Part shown: positions 36,112-46,137 of the stretch, piece after piece | How positions within the stretch are numbered: the stretch's first letter is position 1 | Layout of the letters: every line of letters starts with the position of its first letter | Origin: Oryzomonas sp. | Lineage (GTDB): Bacteria; Desulfobacterota; Desulfuromonadia; Geobacterales; Pseudopelobacteraceae | Assembly (NCBI GenBank): GCA_031292255.1 | Contig: JARLHN010000042.1 | Span: forward strand, 62,001-126,000 | Length of the DNA stretch: 64,000 nucleotides | Direction of reading: 5' to 3' | Translations under genes and position numbers: made by a program | The notes under the pieces: model-generated | The model's input: the letters and a program-made list of their open reading frames with translations, nothing else | Database searches by the model: none | Told to the model about the DNA's origin: nothing

Positions 36112-36846
36112 CTACCCCTTTTTGCGTGCTGCCGCAAAGAAGCCCTTACCGAGATTCGTCGTGTAAAAGAACCGTTGCAACAGGTAAAATGGATACATCG
36201 TCACATCGTTGAACATAAAGCGAAACACGTCTCCGCCATGTGTCAATAACCACATTCCGCTGCTTCCGGCAGTTTTGTCCATCTGATCGGCTTGATTCGA
36301 TTTAGAAACGATAGCCCGGTCATAGAAGGGTTTCATTATGTTATAGACAGGAACACCGTAGGAATATACCTCGATATCGCCAAACCTCGCCGCGTTCAAC
36401 TTACTTTCCAGCTCATCGCGTTCATAGCGGCGAACATGGCCGCAAAAATCATCGTTGGCTCCCCAATCCTTCATATGGGCCGGCACCGTGAGTAGCAGGC
36501 GCCCCCCATCAAACAAACGATCGCGCAGCTGTGATAAAAAAACGACATCATCGTGATGATGTTCCATCACCTCGGAAGCGATTACCACATCGAATTGCTC
36601 TTTTACTTCCAGGTGAGAACAGCAATGAAGCCTGACAGAACCACTTGAAAGACCACGTGCAGCGATATTTAAAGCGTCTTGCGATATATCAATGCCCAAC
36701 CCGTGATATCCCATGCCTTCCAGGACATGCAGCAGATCACCGCAACCGCATCCAACCTCAAGAAAGGTCTTCATGTCATATCGTTTGAGATATTCCAGAA
36801 TTACCCGGCGTTTCAGAAGATAACTGGGAGTCGGATACCAGTCCAT
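36112..36846 (-). CDS. Class I SAM-dependent methyltransferase
   Basis: A 244-residue methyltransferase of the Rossmann type. Motif I LEVGCGCGDLL is at 29-39, the acidic end of strand 2 at GLGIDIS, and motif IV-like VVIASEVMEHHHDD follows. The C-terminal 60 residues contain a hydrophobic stretch, suggesting membrane association. Substrate unknown; position between a DUF2723 protein and a UPF0104 flippase-like protein suggests a lipid or glycan acceptor. Spacing on both sides is 2 bp, so it is in an operon. Confidence 0.85.
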   Translation of the reverse strand: MDWYPTPSYLLKRRVILEYLKRYDMKTFLEVGCGCGDLLHVLEGMGYHGLGIDISQDALNIAARGLSSGSVRLHCCSHLEVKEQFDVVIASEVMEHHHDDVVFLSQLRDRLFDGGRLLLTVPAHMKDWGANDDFCGHVRRYERDELESKLNAARFGDIEVYSYGVPVYNIMKPFYDRAIVSKSNQADQMDKTAGSSGMWLLTHGGDVFRFMFNDVTMYPFYLLQRFFYTTNLGKGFFAAARKKG

Positions 36847-36848
36847 GC

Positions 36849-37865
36849 CTACCCCTTCACATATTCTTTGGATGCACTCAAATTTCGTAGATTCAATTTT
36901 CCGCTCCAGAGATGATAGAAACCGGCGATAATGACCGGGAAAAATGCCGTGCCGTGGATGATCAGGGCAATGCTGACCGAGGTGGCGTCGGCAATGCCGA
37001 AGGCTGAGAGCCCCTTGTAACAGGCGTAATGATAGGTACCGATAAAGCCGGGCGAGGCCGGCACCATGACGGCAAATACCAAGAGGACCAGGATGAACAT
37101 GGAAGCGGTAATGGGGAGATGGATGCCGAAGCCACGTAGCGTCATATCAACCGGAAGCACCGCAAACGTCCAGATCAGAAACGATGACCCCAGAATGGCC
37201 AGGAGATGTCCGCTTCGCCTGGACAACCTGATGCCGGTGATAAACGAGCCCAAGAGCGGAATGAGGCGCCCTGCCACCCTCTGGGGGAACGGCTTCAGGA
37301 GCCATTCTACCAGATTAAGGGTTCTCATGGTCTGCCGTTTCAACAGATAAAGGAATATGAGCACGCCGCAGTAGAGCAGGAACATCACCACACCGCCGGC
37401 CCGCAACGCTGTTTCGGCATCGGCCATGTCGCCGGGCAATTGCAGAGTGAACAGGGTTACCAGCAGGATCACGAGCACCGTAAATCCGTCGAACAGCCGG
37501 TCGATCACCAGGGAGGCGAAAACCGCCGGCGTCTCCAACCCCTCACGCCGGGCCAGAACATAGGCCCGCACGAACTCGCCCAGCCGGGCCGGGAGGAGGT
37601 TGTTGGCCATGTAGCCGATGATGGTGGCCGGATAGAGCACCGCGAGCGAGATGGATTTTTCGGAGATCAGCAGATAACGCCAGCGCACCGCCCGCAGGAA
37701 ATAGCTGATAAAGGTGAACACTACCGCCAGCGCTATATAGCGGTAATCCACCATCCTCAGGGCAGCGGCCAACTGGTGGAAATCGATCTTCCTGAAAAGC
37801 ATCGCCATGAAGAAGACACTGATGCCGATCCCCAGCCAGAATTTCAAGTCAAAGGTACGCTTCAC
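36849..37865 (-). CDS. UPF0104/LPG synthase-type flippase-domain membrane protein
   Basis: A 338-residue membrane protein of the lysylphosphatidylglycerol synthetase-TM/UPF0104 family, with seven to eight helices. Family markers are GYMANNLLPARLGEFVRAYV (about 90-109), FASLVIDRLFDGFTVL and the C-terminal PASPGFIGTYHYACY. Members translocate or help handle lipids in the inner membrane, often beside glycosyltransferase genes. Lies 1 bp from ribF and 2 bp from the methyltransferase, same strand. Confidence 0.88.
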   Translation of the reverse strand: MKRTFDLKFWLGIGISVFFMAMLFRKIDFHQLAAALRMVDYRYIALAVVFTFISYFLRAVRWRYLLISEKSISLAVLYPATIIGYMANNLLPARLGEFVRAYVLARREGLETPAVFASLVIDRLFDGFTVLVILLVTLFTLQLPGDMADAETALRAGGVVMFLLYCGVLIFLYLLKRQTMRTLNLVEWLLKPFPQRVAGRLIPLLGSFITGIRLSRRSGHLLAILGSSFLIWTFAVLPVDMTLRGFGIHLPITASMFILVLLVFAVMVPASPGFIGTYHYACYKGLSAFGIADATSVSIALIIHGTAFFPVIIAGFYHLWSGKLNLRNLSASKEYVKG

Positions 37866-37866
37866 G

Positions 37867-38841
37867 TCATGCTCCGATCTGTTCAGAGGAAAGCAAGGGT
37901 TTGATCAGACCTTGATCGACCGAGGCCAGGACCGTACCGGTGGTGGCCACATCCTGTTGAATGGCCGAAATGAGTGCACCGGCGTCCGGGAACTTCGCCA
38001 ATCCCCGCAGCCGCTCCACGAAGCAGATGGCGATCTCGTGGCCATAGAGCCGGCCGGAAAAGTCCACCAGAAAGACCTCTATAGTCCGCCCCTCCCCTTC
38101 GAAGGTCGGGTTGTTGCCGATGCAGCATGCACCTTGCAGTAGGCGCCCCTCCACGGCAACCATGACCGCGTAAACGCCATCGGGCGGGATCAATTCGTTG
38201 CGGGTCGAGATGTTGGCGGTGGGAAACCCGAGTGTTTGGCCGATCTCCCGCCCATGCACGACCATGCCGGATATGACGTGATACCTCCCCAGGATGACGG
38301 TGGCAGCCCTCATGTCCCCACTGTTGATGAGGCGGCGCGCCAGGCTGCTGCTGAAGATGGCTTCCCCGTCTCCGACCGGGTCTATGTCCTCCAGGGTAAA
38401 GCCGCAGGCGCTCCCCAGGCGCTCCAGGGATTCCCGGTTACCCTGACGATCCTTGCCGAAGGCGTAATCGTGGCCGATGATGATATGGCGCATCCCCAGG
38501 AAACCGACGAGGATGTCGCGAACGAAAGCCTCGGCCGGCATCCGGGAAAATTCGGGCGTAAACTCGAGCACCGCCAGGCAATCGACGCCTGTTTCGGCGA
38601 TCAGGGCTATCTTCTGCGCAAACGTGGTGATCAATAGTGGAGCGGTTTCCGGCGCCAGCACCGCCAACGGGTGCGGCTCAAAGGTTACCACCACTGACGG
38701 GAGACCGCGTTGGGCGCTCGCTGTTGTCACTTGCCGAAACAGCTCGGCGTGTCCACGGTGAACTCCATCAAAGTTTCCAATAGTTATAATTGAACCATTA
38801 AAGTTTTTCTTTAAAACATCCGAACCGGTCAGTAGACGCAT
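37867..38841 (-). CDS. ribF: Bifunctional riboflavin kinase/FAD synthetase
   Basis: A 324-residue enzyme making FMN then FAD. The N-terminal nucleotidyl-transferase half has TIGNFDGVHRGHAELF and the IIIGHDYAFGKDRQGN segment. The C-terminal flavokinase half has RLGFPTAN-type TLGFPTANI and a GVYAVMVAVEGR strand. ATG 38841 was chosen because AAGGA lies 9 bp upstream; 15 codons upstream in frame are not conserved. It heads the membrane-protein/aroE unit, immediately downstream of a repeat element. No FMN riboswitch is seen. Confidence 0.95.
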   Translation of the reverse strand: MRLLTGSDVLKKNFNGSIITIGNFDGVHRGHAELFRQVTTASAQRGLPSVVVTFEPHPLAVLAPETAPLLITTFAQKIALIAETGVDCLAVLEFTPEFSRMPAEAFVRDILVGFLGMRHIIIGHDYAFGKDRQGNRESLERLGSACGFTLEDIDPVGDGEAIFSSSLARRLINSGDMRAATVILGRYHVISGMVVHGREIGQTLGFPTANISTRNELIPPDGVYAVMVAVEGRLLQGACCIGNNPTFEGEGRTIEVFLVDFSGRLYGHEIAICFVERLRGLAKFPDAGALISAIQQDVATTGTVLASVDQGLIKPLLSSEQIGA

Positions 38842-38911
38842 GCCGTAAAATCCTTCACTGTCAATCAATGAAAAAAGCTGATTCACATCGATCTTCCGCT
38901 AACGATAAAGC

Positions 38912-39013
38912 CCCCCTTTAACAAAGGACCCTCTGGGGCCTAAAGGGAATTGAGGGGAATTGGCCCTTGATCTTTAAAAGCAAATCCCCCCTGCCCCCTT
39001 TGTTAAAGGGGGG
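38912..39013. repeat. 102-bp element with perfect 17-bp inverted ends
   Basis: CCCCCCTTTAACAAAGG (38912-38928) and its exact reverse complement (38997-39013) bound 68 bp of purine/pyrimidine-biased sequence with further GGGGAATT and AATCCCCC half-sites. The motif resembles a widespread intergenic repeat type seen in many bacterial genomes. It lies between recG and ribF, both on the minus strand. Confidence 0.75.
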
Positions 39014-39052
39014 AACAATCTGACAAAAAAAGAGTGCTACTCAGGATAAAAA

Positions 39053-41416
39053 TCACCCAATCGAGGCCAGTTCCAGCCGTTGCCCCCAGCGGCGCAGCAA
39101 CTCTTCCCTGAGGGGGGCGTGACCCGTTGCCGACAGCTCCGGGTCCTGCTCCAATAGCCCGAACGCCGCTTGACGCGCCTGTTCCAGGATACTGCCGTCC
39201 CGCAGGATGTTGGCCACCCGGAAATCGGGCATGCCCGACTGGCGGATACCGAGAAAGTCGCCGGGGCCGCGAATCTCAAGGTCGGCTTCGGCGATGCGAA
39301 AGCCGTCGTTGGTGGACTCCATGACCTTAAGCCGCCTTTCACCATCCTCGGAGAGCTTGCCCGTGGTCAGCAGGATACAGCGCGACCGTGCGGTGCCCCG
39401 CCCCACTCGCCCCCGCAACTGATGGAGCTGGGAGAGGCCGAAACGTTCGGCATGCTCGATGACCATTACCGTGGCATTGGGGACGTCAATTCCCACCTCG
39501 ATGACCGTGGTGGATACCAGGATATCCACTTCACGGGCTTTGAAGGACCCCATCACGGCCTCCTTCTCATCCGGCGCCATGCGGCCGTGCAGCAGGCCGA
39601 TGCGCAGATCGGGAAACACATCACGGCTCAAATGTTCGGCCATCTGGCTGGCGGCCTTGAGGTCCGACTTCTCCGTCTCTTCCACCAGCGGGTAGATGAC
39701 ATAAGCCTGCCGTCCCTGGCACACCTCTTCGCGAATCGTGGCATACACCTGCGGCCGCCGGGATTCAAAGGCGATTCTTGTTGCCACCGGCGTGCGCCCC
39801 GGTGGAAGCTCGTCGATCACCGACAACGACAGATCGCCGAACAGGGTCATGGCGAGGGTGCGGGGGATCGGGGTGGCGGTCATAACCAGGATATCGGGAT
39901 TGGCCCCCTTTTTTCTGAGGATGCCCCGTTGCAGGACGCCGAAACGATGCTGTTCGTCGATGACTCCCAACCCCAGGCGGGCAAACTCCACCTTGTCCTG
40001 GATCACGGCATGGGTGCCGATGACGATCTGGGCGCTGCCGGCCGCCACACGCGCAAGGGCCTCTGTCTTGGCCTTGCCCTTCATGCCCGCAGTAATCAGC
40101 GCGGTTTCAACACCCAACTCGCCGCAAAAGCGGTGGACGGTATGCCAGTGCTGTTCCGCCAGGATCTCGGTGGGGGCCATGATGGCCACCTGATAGCCGT
40201 TTTCCACCGCTACCAGCGCTGCCATCAGCGCCACCAGCGTCTTGCCGCTCCCCACGTCCCCCTGTACCAACCGGTGCATGGGATGGGGCGCCATCATATC
40301 CGCCTTGATCTCGGACAGGACCCGGCGTTGGGCACCGGTCAGCTCGAAGGGAAGCAACTTGGCCAACTGCTTTGTGTAGCGATGGGTAACCTGGAAGGCG
40401 ATACCCTCTTCCAGCGCAACCCCCTTTTTTTTGAGCGCCAGCCCCAATTCCCAGAAAAAAAATTCGTCAAAGGCGATAGCCCGGTGAGCCGGGGTACGCC
40501 CCTGGATGAGGTCGTCAAGCCCTGCTTCAGGTGGAGGCAGGTGCAGATTCCTCACGGATTCGCGCAGGCCGGGCAGCAGCAGCGGACTCAGGATGGATGT
40601 GGGGATCAGTTCCTGAAGCGAGCCCAAAAAGCCGTCCACCACCTCTTTCATAACCCGGCGCATGACCTTCTGCCCCAATCCCTCGGTCAGGGGGTAGACC
40701 GGCACGATCCGGCCGAAGTTGACCGGGTCTGCCGCCAACACATCTTGAACGCATTTTCCTTCTTCCAGCCACTCCACGTCCGGGTGGTGCACCTCGCGCT
40801 GGTAGCCGAACTGAGTGACCTCGCCGGTAAAGATGCCGATCCGGCCAGATTTCCAGATCCGTTTCATGAAGGTAGGATTGGCGTTGAACCATTTGCAGGC
40901 GATGGAACCGCTGTCGTCAGCCACCAGGGCCTCGAAAAACCGCCTTCCACCCTTGGTGGCCGTGATATCGGCCGAAAGCACCTTTCCGGTAAAAACCGCG
41001 CTCGTGCCGGGCTTCAAACGGGCAACGGGGGTCAGCTCGCGGCGGTCCTCGTAGCGATGCGGCAGCAGGTACAGGGCGTCCTCGACGGTCGCCACTCCAC
41101 GTTTCTCCAGAAGTTCCGAGAGTTTCGGCCCGACCCCCTTGATGAACTGCATACGGGTCTGTAGGTTCTTGCGGGCGATGGCCTCCTTAAGCGCAGAGTC
41201 ATCCTTCTTTGGGAGAACCGGACCTGTTGTCACATTCCCTGGTTCTTTCAGGGGAAGGACGGGGCAGGGACAGGATTCCCGCGCAGCACGGAGCACAATC
41301 GCTCCTTTTTCCTTCAACTCAACGGAAACCGTGTCGCCCGGCCCGATACCGAGATGATTGAGCATCTCGGGGGGGATGACCAGGGCGTTTTCGGCTGAAA
41401 GTGTTACTTTCGGCAC
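39053..41416 (-). CDS. recG: ATP-dependent DNA helicase RecG with AbrB-like N-terminal extension
   Basis: A 787-residue RecG, which reverses stalled replication forks and migrates branched DNA. Helicase motifs are in order: GDVGSGKT (I), DEQHRFG (II), TATPIPRTLAM (III), and QLRGRVGRG (VI); the wedge domain precedes them with FIKGVGPKLSELL. The first ~45 residues form an extra module, VPKVTLSAENALVIPPEML and LGIGPGDTVSVEL, that looks like a SpoVT/AbrB swapped-hairpin domain. The GTG at 41416 follows GAGGG and is preferred to the longer frame. Canonical RecG is about 690 residues, so the extension explains the size. Confidence 0.95.
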   Translation of the reverse strand: MPKVTLSAENALVIPPEMLNHLGIGPGDTVSVELKEKGAIVLRAARESCPCPVLPLKEPGNVTTGPVLPKKDDSALKEAIARKNLQTRMQFIKGVGPKLSELLEKRGVATVEDALYLLPHRYEDRRELTPVARLKPGTSAVFTGKVLSADITATKGGRRFFEALVADDSGSIACKWFNANPTFMKRIWKSGRIGIFTGEVTQFGYQREVHHPDVEWLEEGKCVQDVLAADPVNFGRIVPVYPLTEGLGQKVMRRVMKEVVDGFLGSLQELIPTSILSPLLLPGLRESVRNLHLPPPEAGLDDLIQGRTPAHRAIAFDEFFFWELGLALKKKGVALEEGIAFQVTHRYTKQLAKLLPFELTGAQRRVLSEIKADMMAPHPMHRLVQGDVGSGKTLVALMAALVAVENGYQVAIMAPTEILAEQHWHTVHRFCGELGVETALITAGMKGKAKTEALARVAAGSAQIVIGTHAVIQDKVEFARLGLGVIDEQHRFGVLQRGILRKKGANPDILVMTATPIPRTLAMTLFGDLSLSVIDELPPGRTPVATRIAFESRRPQVYATIREEVCQGRQAYVIYPLVEETEKSDLKAASQMAEHLSRDVFPDLRIGLLHGRMAPDEKEAVMGSFKAREVDILVSTTVIEVGIDVPNATVMVIEHAERFGLSQLHQLRGRVGRGTARSRCILLTTGKLSEDGERRLKVMESTNDGFRIAEADLEIRGPGDFLGIRQSGMPDFRVANILRDGSILEQARQAAFGLLEQDPELSATGHAPLREELLRRWGQRLELASIG

Positions 41417-41619
41417 GGAAAGACCCTCAATTCCGGGGCGGTTTTGACAAAGGCAATAGATAATGAATGGCCTGAGGCGGTATCCATGGTGAGATGGCAA
41501 CTTTCCGGAATCGCGCTGATGTTTGAAGCCAGAGATAATTCAGCTTTTATACACCATAGCGGCGCCAAAATCCACCTCAAACGGGGCAATAGCGCTTGGC
41601 GAATTCCTCTGATTCCTTC

Positions 41620-42159
41620 CTATGGCGGGGAAAGTGCAAAGGTCTTCACCGGTGTATGAACGGCTCCCTGAGACGTCAGCAAGCTCTGGAAGAGGGTGAA
41701 CTCCCGCACCCTGAACTGCGGAAGCTCCTGTTTTGGGGGTCGATCGAGGAACGCACCAACCTCGCGGGGAGTGGGTAACTTGAGGCGGGCCAGGGTGATG
41801 TGGGGGGAAAAGTGGCGTTCTTCCTGGGGGATGTTGCAGGCCAGCACCGCTTCGCGTACCAGGGAAGCCAGGCTGTTCAGTAGCGGCTCCGGCTCCAGCC
41901 CGACCCACAGCACCTTGGGGTGGCGTCGGTCGGGAAAACAGCCCGTACCGCTGAAACAAAGGTTGAAGCCGGGCACCATGATTGTTGCCAATGCTCCGGT
42001 CAGCAGATCGAGTGTGGTGTCATCCACCTCGCCGAGGAACGAAAGGGTCAGGTGGATCTGCTCCAACGGCACCCAGCGGCTACCGGGTATGTCGGTATGC
42101 ATTCCTCCCAGTTGTTTTTTGATTTCATCGGGAATTTCGATTGCGATAAAGAGTCGCAT
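41620..42159 (-). CDS. thpR: RNA 2',3'-cyclic phosphodiesterase (LigT/ThpR)
   Basis: A 179-residue 2H phosphoesterase. The two catalytic HxT motifs are HLTL (His36) and HITL (His120), symmetric as in the family. Members open 2',3'-cyclic phosphates on RNA ends. The ATG at 42159 follows GGGAGGTCGCC; the 40 upstream in-frame residues were rejected as unrelated. The 203-bp gap to recG shows no gene. Precise biological role in bacteria is unclear. Confidence 0.94.
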   Translation of the reverse strand: MRLFIAIEIPDEIKKQLGGMHTDIPGSRWVPLEQIHLTLSFLGEVDDTTLDLLTGALATIMVPGFNLCFSGTGCFPDRRHPKVLWVGLEPEPLLNSLASLVREAVLACNIPQEERHFSPHITLARLKLPTPREVGAFLDRPPKQELPQFRVREFTLFQSLLTSQGAVHTPVKTFALSPP

Positions 42160-42214
42160 GGCGACCTCCCCTCTGCATTTTTTATTATTTTTATTCAATC
42201 TTTTGCATACAGCT

Positions 42215-43336
42215 TTATGCCATCGTTCCAATGGTTTTACGGAAGCGCGCCAGAGACAAGGCGAACAGGACCGTCCCAATCAGGGCAAGCGAAACAAACT
42301 GCGGCCAGACAACAGAGGGTCCCGCACCACGGTACAATATAGCCTGGGCAAGCATGACAAAATGAGTGTTCGGTGCCGCCAACATCACGAACTGGACGAA
42401 CTCCGGCATGCTTTCCCGAGGCGTAGCGCTGCCCGAAAGCATATTCAGCGGCAGCAGAACCAGCATCAGCAGCAGACCGAACTGCGGCATGGAACGCGCG
42501 ATAGTGCCAAGGAAAATCCCGAGCGATGTGGTTGCGAACAGGTGCAGCGCGGTGCCGGCCAGGAACAGGGCAATGGAGCCTTCGATGGGCACGGAAAGTA
42601 TCCCCTGGATGACAAAAACCAGCGAAAGAGCCGCTGCGAACAGTACCACCAGCGCCATGGCCCACACCTTGCCGGCCATGATTTCGAAAGGAGTTACCGG
42701 CATAACCAGCAGATGCTCCACCGTGCCATGCTCTCGTTCGCGGATTAGCGCCGCGCCGGTGAGTACGATAGAGAGCATGGTGATGTTGTTGATGAACTCC
42801 ATCACAGCGCTGAACCAGAATTTGTTCAACTGGGGATTAAAACGTATCCGCAGGGCAAGATCGATCGGAGGTGCTGCATTTGATCGAGACCTCTGCACAA
42901 ATGCCCTTATTTCGCTGTCGAGAATTGTCTGGATATAGCCGTTGCCGGTAAAGGCCTGATCCATTCTTGTGGCATCGACATTGAGCTGGATGGTGGGGTT
43001 GCGTCCGGCAAGCACGTCTCGCTGGAAGCTGGGGGGGATGTTGATGGCGAAGGTGTCGAGACCGGCGTCCATACGGGCATCCATCTCGTTCTGCGTGATC
43101 AATACCGGCAACTGAAAGAGCGGCGGGAAAAAGGCATCGACGATCCGTGCCGAGAGTTGCGAACGGTCTTCGTCGACGATGGCGATGGGTGCCTTGTGCA
43201 GGGTATCGGGAATTGCGGTCGCAAACGCATATATCGAGAATGTGAAGGCATAAACAATCAATACGACCATTATGGGGTCGCGTAACAGGCTACGCAACTC
43301 TTTGACGCCAAGATGGAGAATGTTGGCGGCATGCAT
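42215..43336 (-). CDS. yhhJ: ABC-2 type permease, YhhJ-like
   Basis: A 373-residue permease with an N-terminal helix (about 22-42), a large periplasmic domain (about 45-170) and five C-terminal helices with REREHGTVEHLLVMPVTPFE, the ABC-2 coupling signature. It begins 2 bp after the rbbA-like gene. In E. coli the yhiI-rbbA-yhhJ set encodes an exporter-like complex with an HlyD adaptor. Here it would pair with the permease half of the fused protein upstream. Cargo unknown. Confidence 0.9.
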   Translation of the reverse strand: MHAANILHLGVKELRSLLRDPIMVVLIVYAFTFSIYAFATAIPDTLHKAPIAIVDEDRSQLSARIVDAFFPPLFQLPVLITQNEMDARMDAGLDTFAINIPPSFQRDVLAGRNPTIQLNVDATRMDQAFTGNGYIQTILDSEIRAFVQRSRSNAAPPIDLALRIRFNPQLNKFWFSAVMEFINNITMLSIVLTGAALIREREHGTVEHLLVMPVTPFEIMAGKVWAMALVVLFAAALSLVFVIQGILSVPIEGSIALFLAGTALHLFATTSLGIFLGTIARSMPQFGLLLMLVLLPLNMLSGSATPRESMPEFVQFVMLAAPNTHFVMLAQAILYRGAGPSVVWPQFVSLALIGTVLFALSLARFRKTIGTMA

Positions 43337-43338
43337 GG

Positions 43339-46137
43339 TCAACGATCCTGTTTTTTCAGTAAAGCTGCCCCAAGACCTATTAAAATGGGAACAGTCAGTA
43401 CCAGTGGGGTAAAAGAGGCACGAAGATCGGCGAAACCGAGCCCTTTGGAAAAGGTGCTTCGTGCAATCGTCAAGAAATGAGTGGTCGGATAGCCTTTGCC
43501 GATCCATGCCCCAACGCCCTCCAGCGAGGAGACCGGTTCAATCATCCCGGAGAAAGAAATTGCCGGCAGAATGGTCAGGACCGCAGTGCCGAACAGGGCG
43601 GCGACCTGACTGCGCATGAAGGTTGACATTACCAGCCCAAAGGCGGTGGCGATGATGACATAGAGCAGCGCCGCTACGGTAAGGGTGAGAAAACTTCCCT
43701 TGAGGGGTACGCCGAACACGAATATGGCAAGCACCGTGAGCAACACAAAATTCAGCATCGCCAGCCCGACATAGGGGATCTGCTTGCCGAGCAGGAATTC
43801 AAGGCGGGTAACCGGGGTGACATAGAGGTTGACGATTGACCCCAACTCTTTTTCGCGCACTACCGAAAGCGCAGTCAAACTGGCCGGTATCAACAACAAA
43901 AGCAGCGGAATTATGGCTGGAACCATGGCCGGCAGACTCCTTACATCCGGATTATAGCGAAACCGCGTCTCGATGTTGGCCGTACTTGTCGTTACGGCAC
44001 TGCCAAGGGCCTGCCGCGCCAGGGTCGCCAGCCAGAGGGCATGCATCCCCTGCACATAGCCACGCACCGTTTCGGCACGTTGCGGCATGGCACCGTCAAT
44101 CCAGGCCCCAACGGCAACCGGCGTGCCGCGATGCAGGTCGCGGGCAAAGCCGGGCGGGATCTCGATCGCCAGACTGATCTCACCGGCACGCATGCGCCGG
44201 TCCAGGTCGGCGTAATCCTTAATTGGCGGATGTACGCTGAAGTAACGCGAGCCGGAGAGACTGTACGTATAATCGCGGCTGATGGTGGTCTGATCTCGAT
44301 CAAGCACTGCAAAGGAGAGGTTCTCCACATCTAGTGTGATGCCGTAGCCCATGACCAGCATCAGAATCACGCTGCCCAGCATGGCCAGGGCCAAACGGAT
44401 CGGGTCGCGGCGCAGTTCCAGCGACTCGCGCCGGGTGTAGCTGAACAGGCGTCGCAGGCTGAAAAAACTCTTCCCTGCGTCAGAGTCAGCAGATTTTGGT
44501 CCTTGAGAGGATGGGAGAACGGCGGTTATCTCCGCGGCCGTCGCTGCAGCAAGACCGCCTTCCGTTTTGTCAGCCGCTTCCTCCAGATAGCTGATGAATG
44601 CCTCTTCCAGCGTGTTTATATCACGAGCAGCGATCAGCGCCGCCGGAGAGTCACTTACCAGCACGCGCCCCGCGTGCATCAGCGAGATCCGGTCACAGCG
44701 CTCGGCTTCATTCATGAAGTGGGTGGAGATGAAGATGGTTACCTTGTCCCGACGCGCCAGGTCGATCATGATCTGCCAAAAGCCATCCCGCGCCACCGGG
44801 TCAACCCCGGAAGTCGGCTCGTCCAGAATGAGCACTTCTGGACCGTGGATCAGCGCCACGGCCAGGGACAGTCGCTGCCGTAGCCCCAGAGGCAGGGCGT
44901 CCGGCAGGCTGCCCATAACCTTCTCAAGGCCGAAGCGCCGCGCCATCTCCAACACCCGTGTCACGATCCGTTCTTTAGGCATTCCGAACAGGCGGGCATG
45001 GAGCACTAAATTCTGGCGGACCGTGAGCTCGCTGTAAAGGGAAAATGACTGGGACATGTAGCCGACACGCCGTCGGGTGTCAATATCATGGGGGTCCACA
45101 GGACGGCCAAACAGCGAGGCCTCTCCTTCGCTGGCCGCCAACAGGCCGGTCAGCATCTTCATGGTGGTGGTCTTGCCGCAGCCGTTCGACCCCAGGAAGC
45201 CGAAGATTTCACCCTGTCCGATACGGAAACTCACGTGGTCCACGGCAACGAAATTACCGAAGCGCATGGTCAGGTCGTGGGCCTCGATGACGGCCTTTCC
45301 AGCAGCGTCCGTATCCCGGGGAGGTATGATGACCGGTTGGTAACCTTCGCGCTGGGACGGGGGCAGGAAGGCTATGAACGCCTCCTCCAGTGAGTTGGTG
45401 CCTGTCTGGGTCAGGAACTCCACTGGGGTGCCGGTGGCAAGTATGCCTCCGGCGTTCATGGCCACCAGCCAGTCAAAGCGGGCGGCTTCCTCCATGTAGG
45501 CAGTCGCGATCAACACGCTCATGCCGGTTCGGCCGGCTCGAATGCGGCCGATGAGCTCCCAGAACTGCCGGCGCGACAGGGGATCGACGCCGGTGGTGGG
45601 TTCGTCCAGGACCAACAGGTCCGGGTCGTGGATCAGAGCGCAGCACAGGCCCAGCTTCTGTTTCATGCCGCCGGAGAGCTTGCCGGCGGGGCGGTCGGCA
45701 AAGGGGGCCAGTCCGGTGGCGGCCAGCAGTTCGGCGATGCGGCGCTCCCGTTCTTGCCGGCTGTGGCCGAACAGTCGGGCAAAAAAATCGATGTTTTCGA
45801 ATACCGACAGGGTCGGGTAGAGGTTTCTGCCGAGCCCTTGGGGCATGTAGGCTACCCGCGGGCAGACGGCCCGGCGATGACGCCTGTCGGCCATATTGCC
45901 GCCCAGCACCTCGACCCGCCCACCCTGGATCGCCCGTGAACCGGCGATCAGTGAGAACAGGCTCGACTTGCCCACACCGTCCGGTCCAATGATACCGACC
46001 ATGCGGCCGGATGGCAGTTCAAGGTTGATTGCGCCAAGGGCCAAGGTCTTACCGTAACGCAGACAGACGCCCTCCACCCTGACTACGGAGGGAGCAGTCG
46101 GTAAGAGAGGGCAACTTGAGGAAACGTGCCCATTCAT
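43339..46137 (-). CDS. rbbA: Fused double-ATPase ABC transporter permease, RbbA-like
   Basis: A 932-residue fusion: ATPase domain 1 (about 20-260), ATPase domain 2 (about 285-520) and an ABC-2 permease (about 570-932). Walker A motifs are GPDGVGKSS (51-59) and GSNGCGKTT (316-324). The first signature is normal, LSGGMKQ (154-160), but the second is LPLGLRQ, a change also known in RbbA proteins. RbbA has been reported as a ribosome-associated ATPase, though the permease half argues for an export role. ATG 46137 overlaps the stop of the HlyD gene (ATGA), indicating coupled translation. Confidence 0.92.
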   Translation of the reverse strand: MNGHVSSSCPLLPTAPSVVRVEGVCLRYGKTLALGAINLELPSGRMVGIIGPDGVGKSSLFSLIAGSRAIQGGRVEVLGGNMADRRHRRAVCPRVAYMPQGLGRNLYPTLSVFENIDFFARLFGHSRQERERRIAELLAATGLAPFADRPAGKLSGGMKQKLGLCCALIHDPDLLVLDEPTTGVDPLSRRQFWELIGRIRAGRTGMSVLIATAYMEEAARFDWLVAMNAGGILATGTPVEFLTQTGTNSLEEAFIAFLPPSQREGYQPVIIPPRDTDAAGKAVIEAHDLTMRFGNFVAVDHVSFRIGQGEIFGFLGSNGCGKTTTMKMLTGLLAASEGEASLFGRPVDPHDIDTRRRVGYMSQSFSLYSELTVRQNLVLHARLFGMPKERIVTRVLEMARRFGLEKVMGSLPDALPLGLRQRLSLAVALIHGPEVLILDEPTSGVDPVARDGFWQIMIDLARRDKVTIFISTHFMNEAERCDRISLMHAGRVLVSDSPAALIAARDINTLEEAFISYLEEAADKTEGGLAAATAAEITAVLPSSQGPKSADSDAGKSFFSLRRLFSYTRRESLELRRDPIRLALAMLGSVILMLVMGYGITLDVENLSFAVLDRDQTTISRDYTYSLSGSRYFSVHPPIKDYADLDRRMRAGEISLAIEIPPGFARDLHRGTPVAVGAWIDGAMPQRAETVRGYVQGMHALWLATLARQALGSAVTTSTANIETRFRYNPDVRSLPAMVPAIIPLLLLLIPASLTALSVVREKELGSIVNLYVTPVTRLEFLLGKQIPYVGLAMLNFVLLTVLAIFVFGVPLKGSFLTLTVAALLYVIIATAFGLVMSTFMRSQVAALFGTAVLTILPAISFSGMIEPVSSLEGVGAWIGKGYPTTHFLTIARSTFSKGLGFADLRASFTPLVLTVPILIGLGAALLKKQDR

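Noticed and set aside
38600-38960. FMN riboswitch before ribF
   Set aside because: No conserved RFN helices were recognisable; ribF seems driven from within or beyond the repeat region.
39170-41164. 664-codon plus-strand open frame
   Set aside because: It is antisense to recG, which has all helicase motifs; composition is a GC-rich shadow frame with no family similarity.
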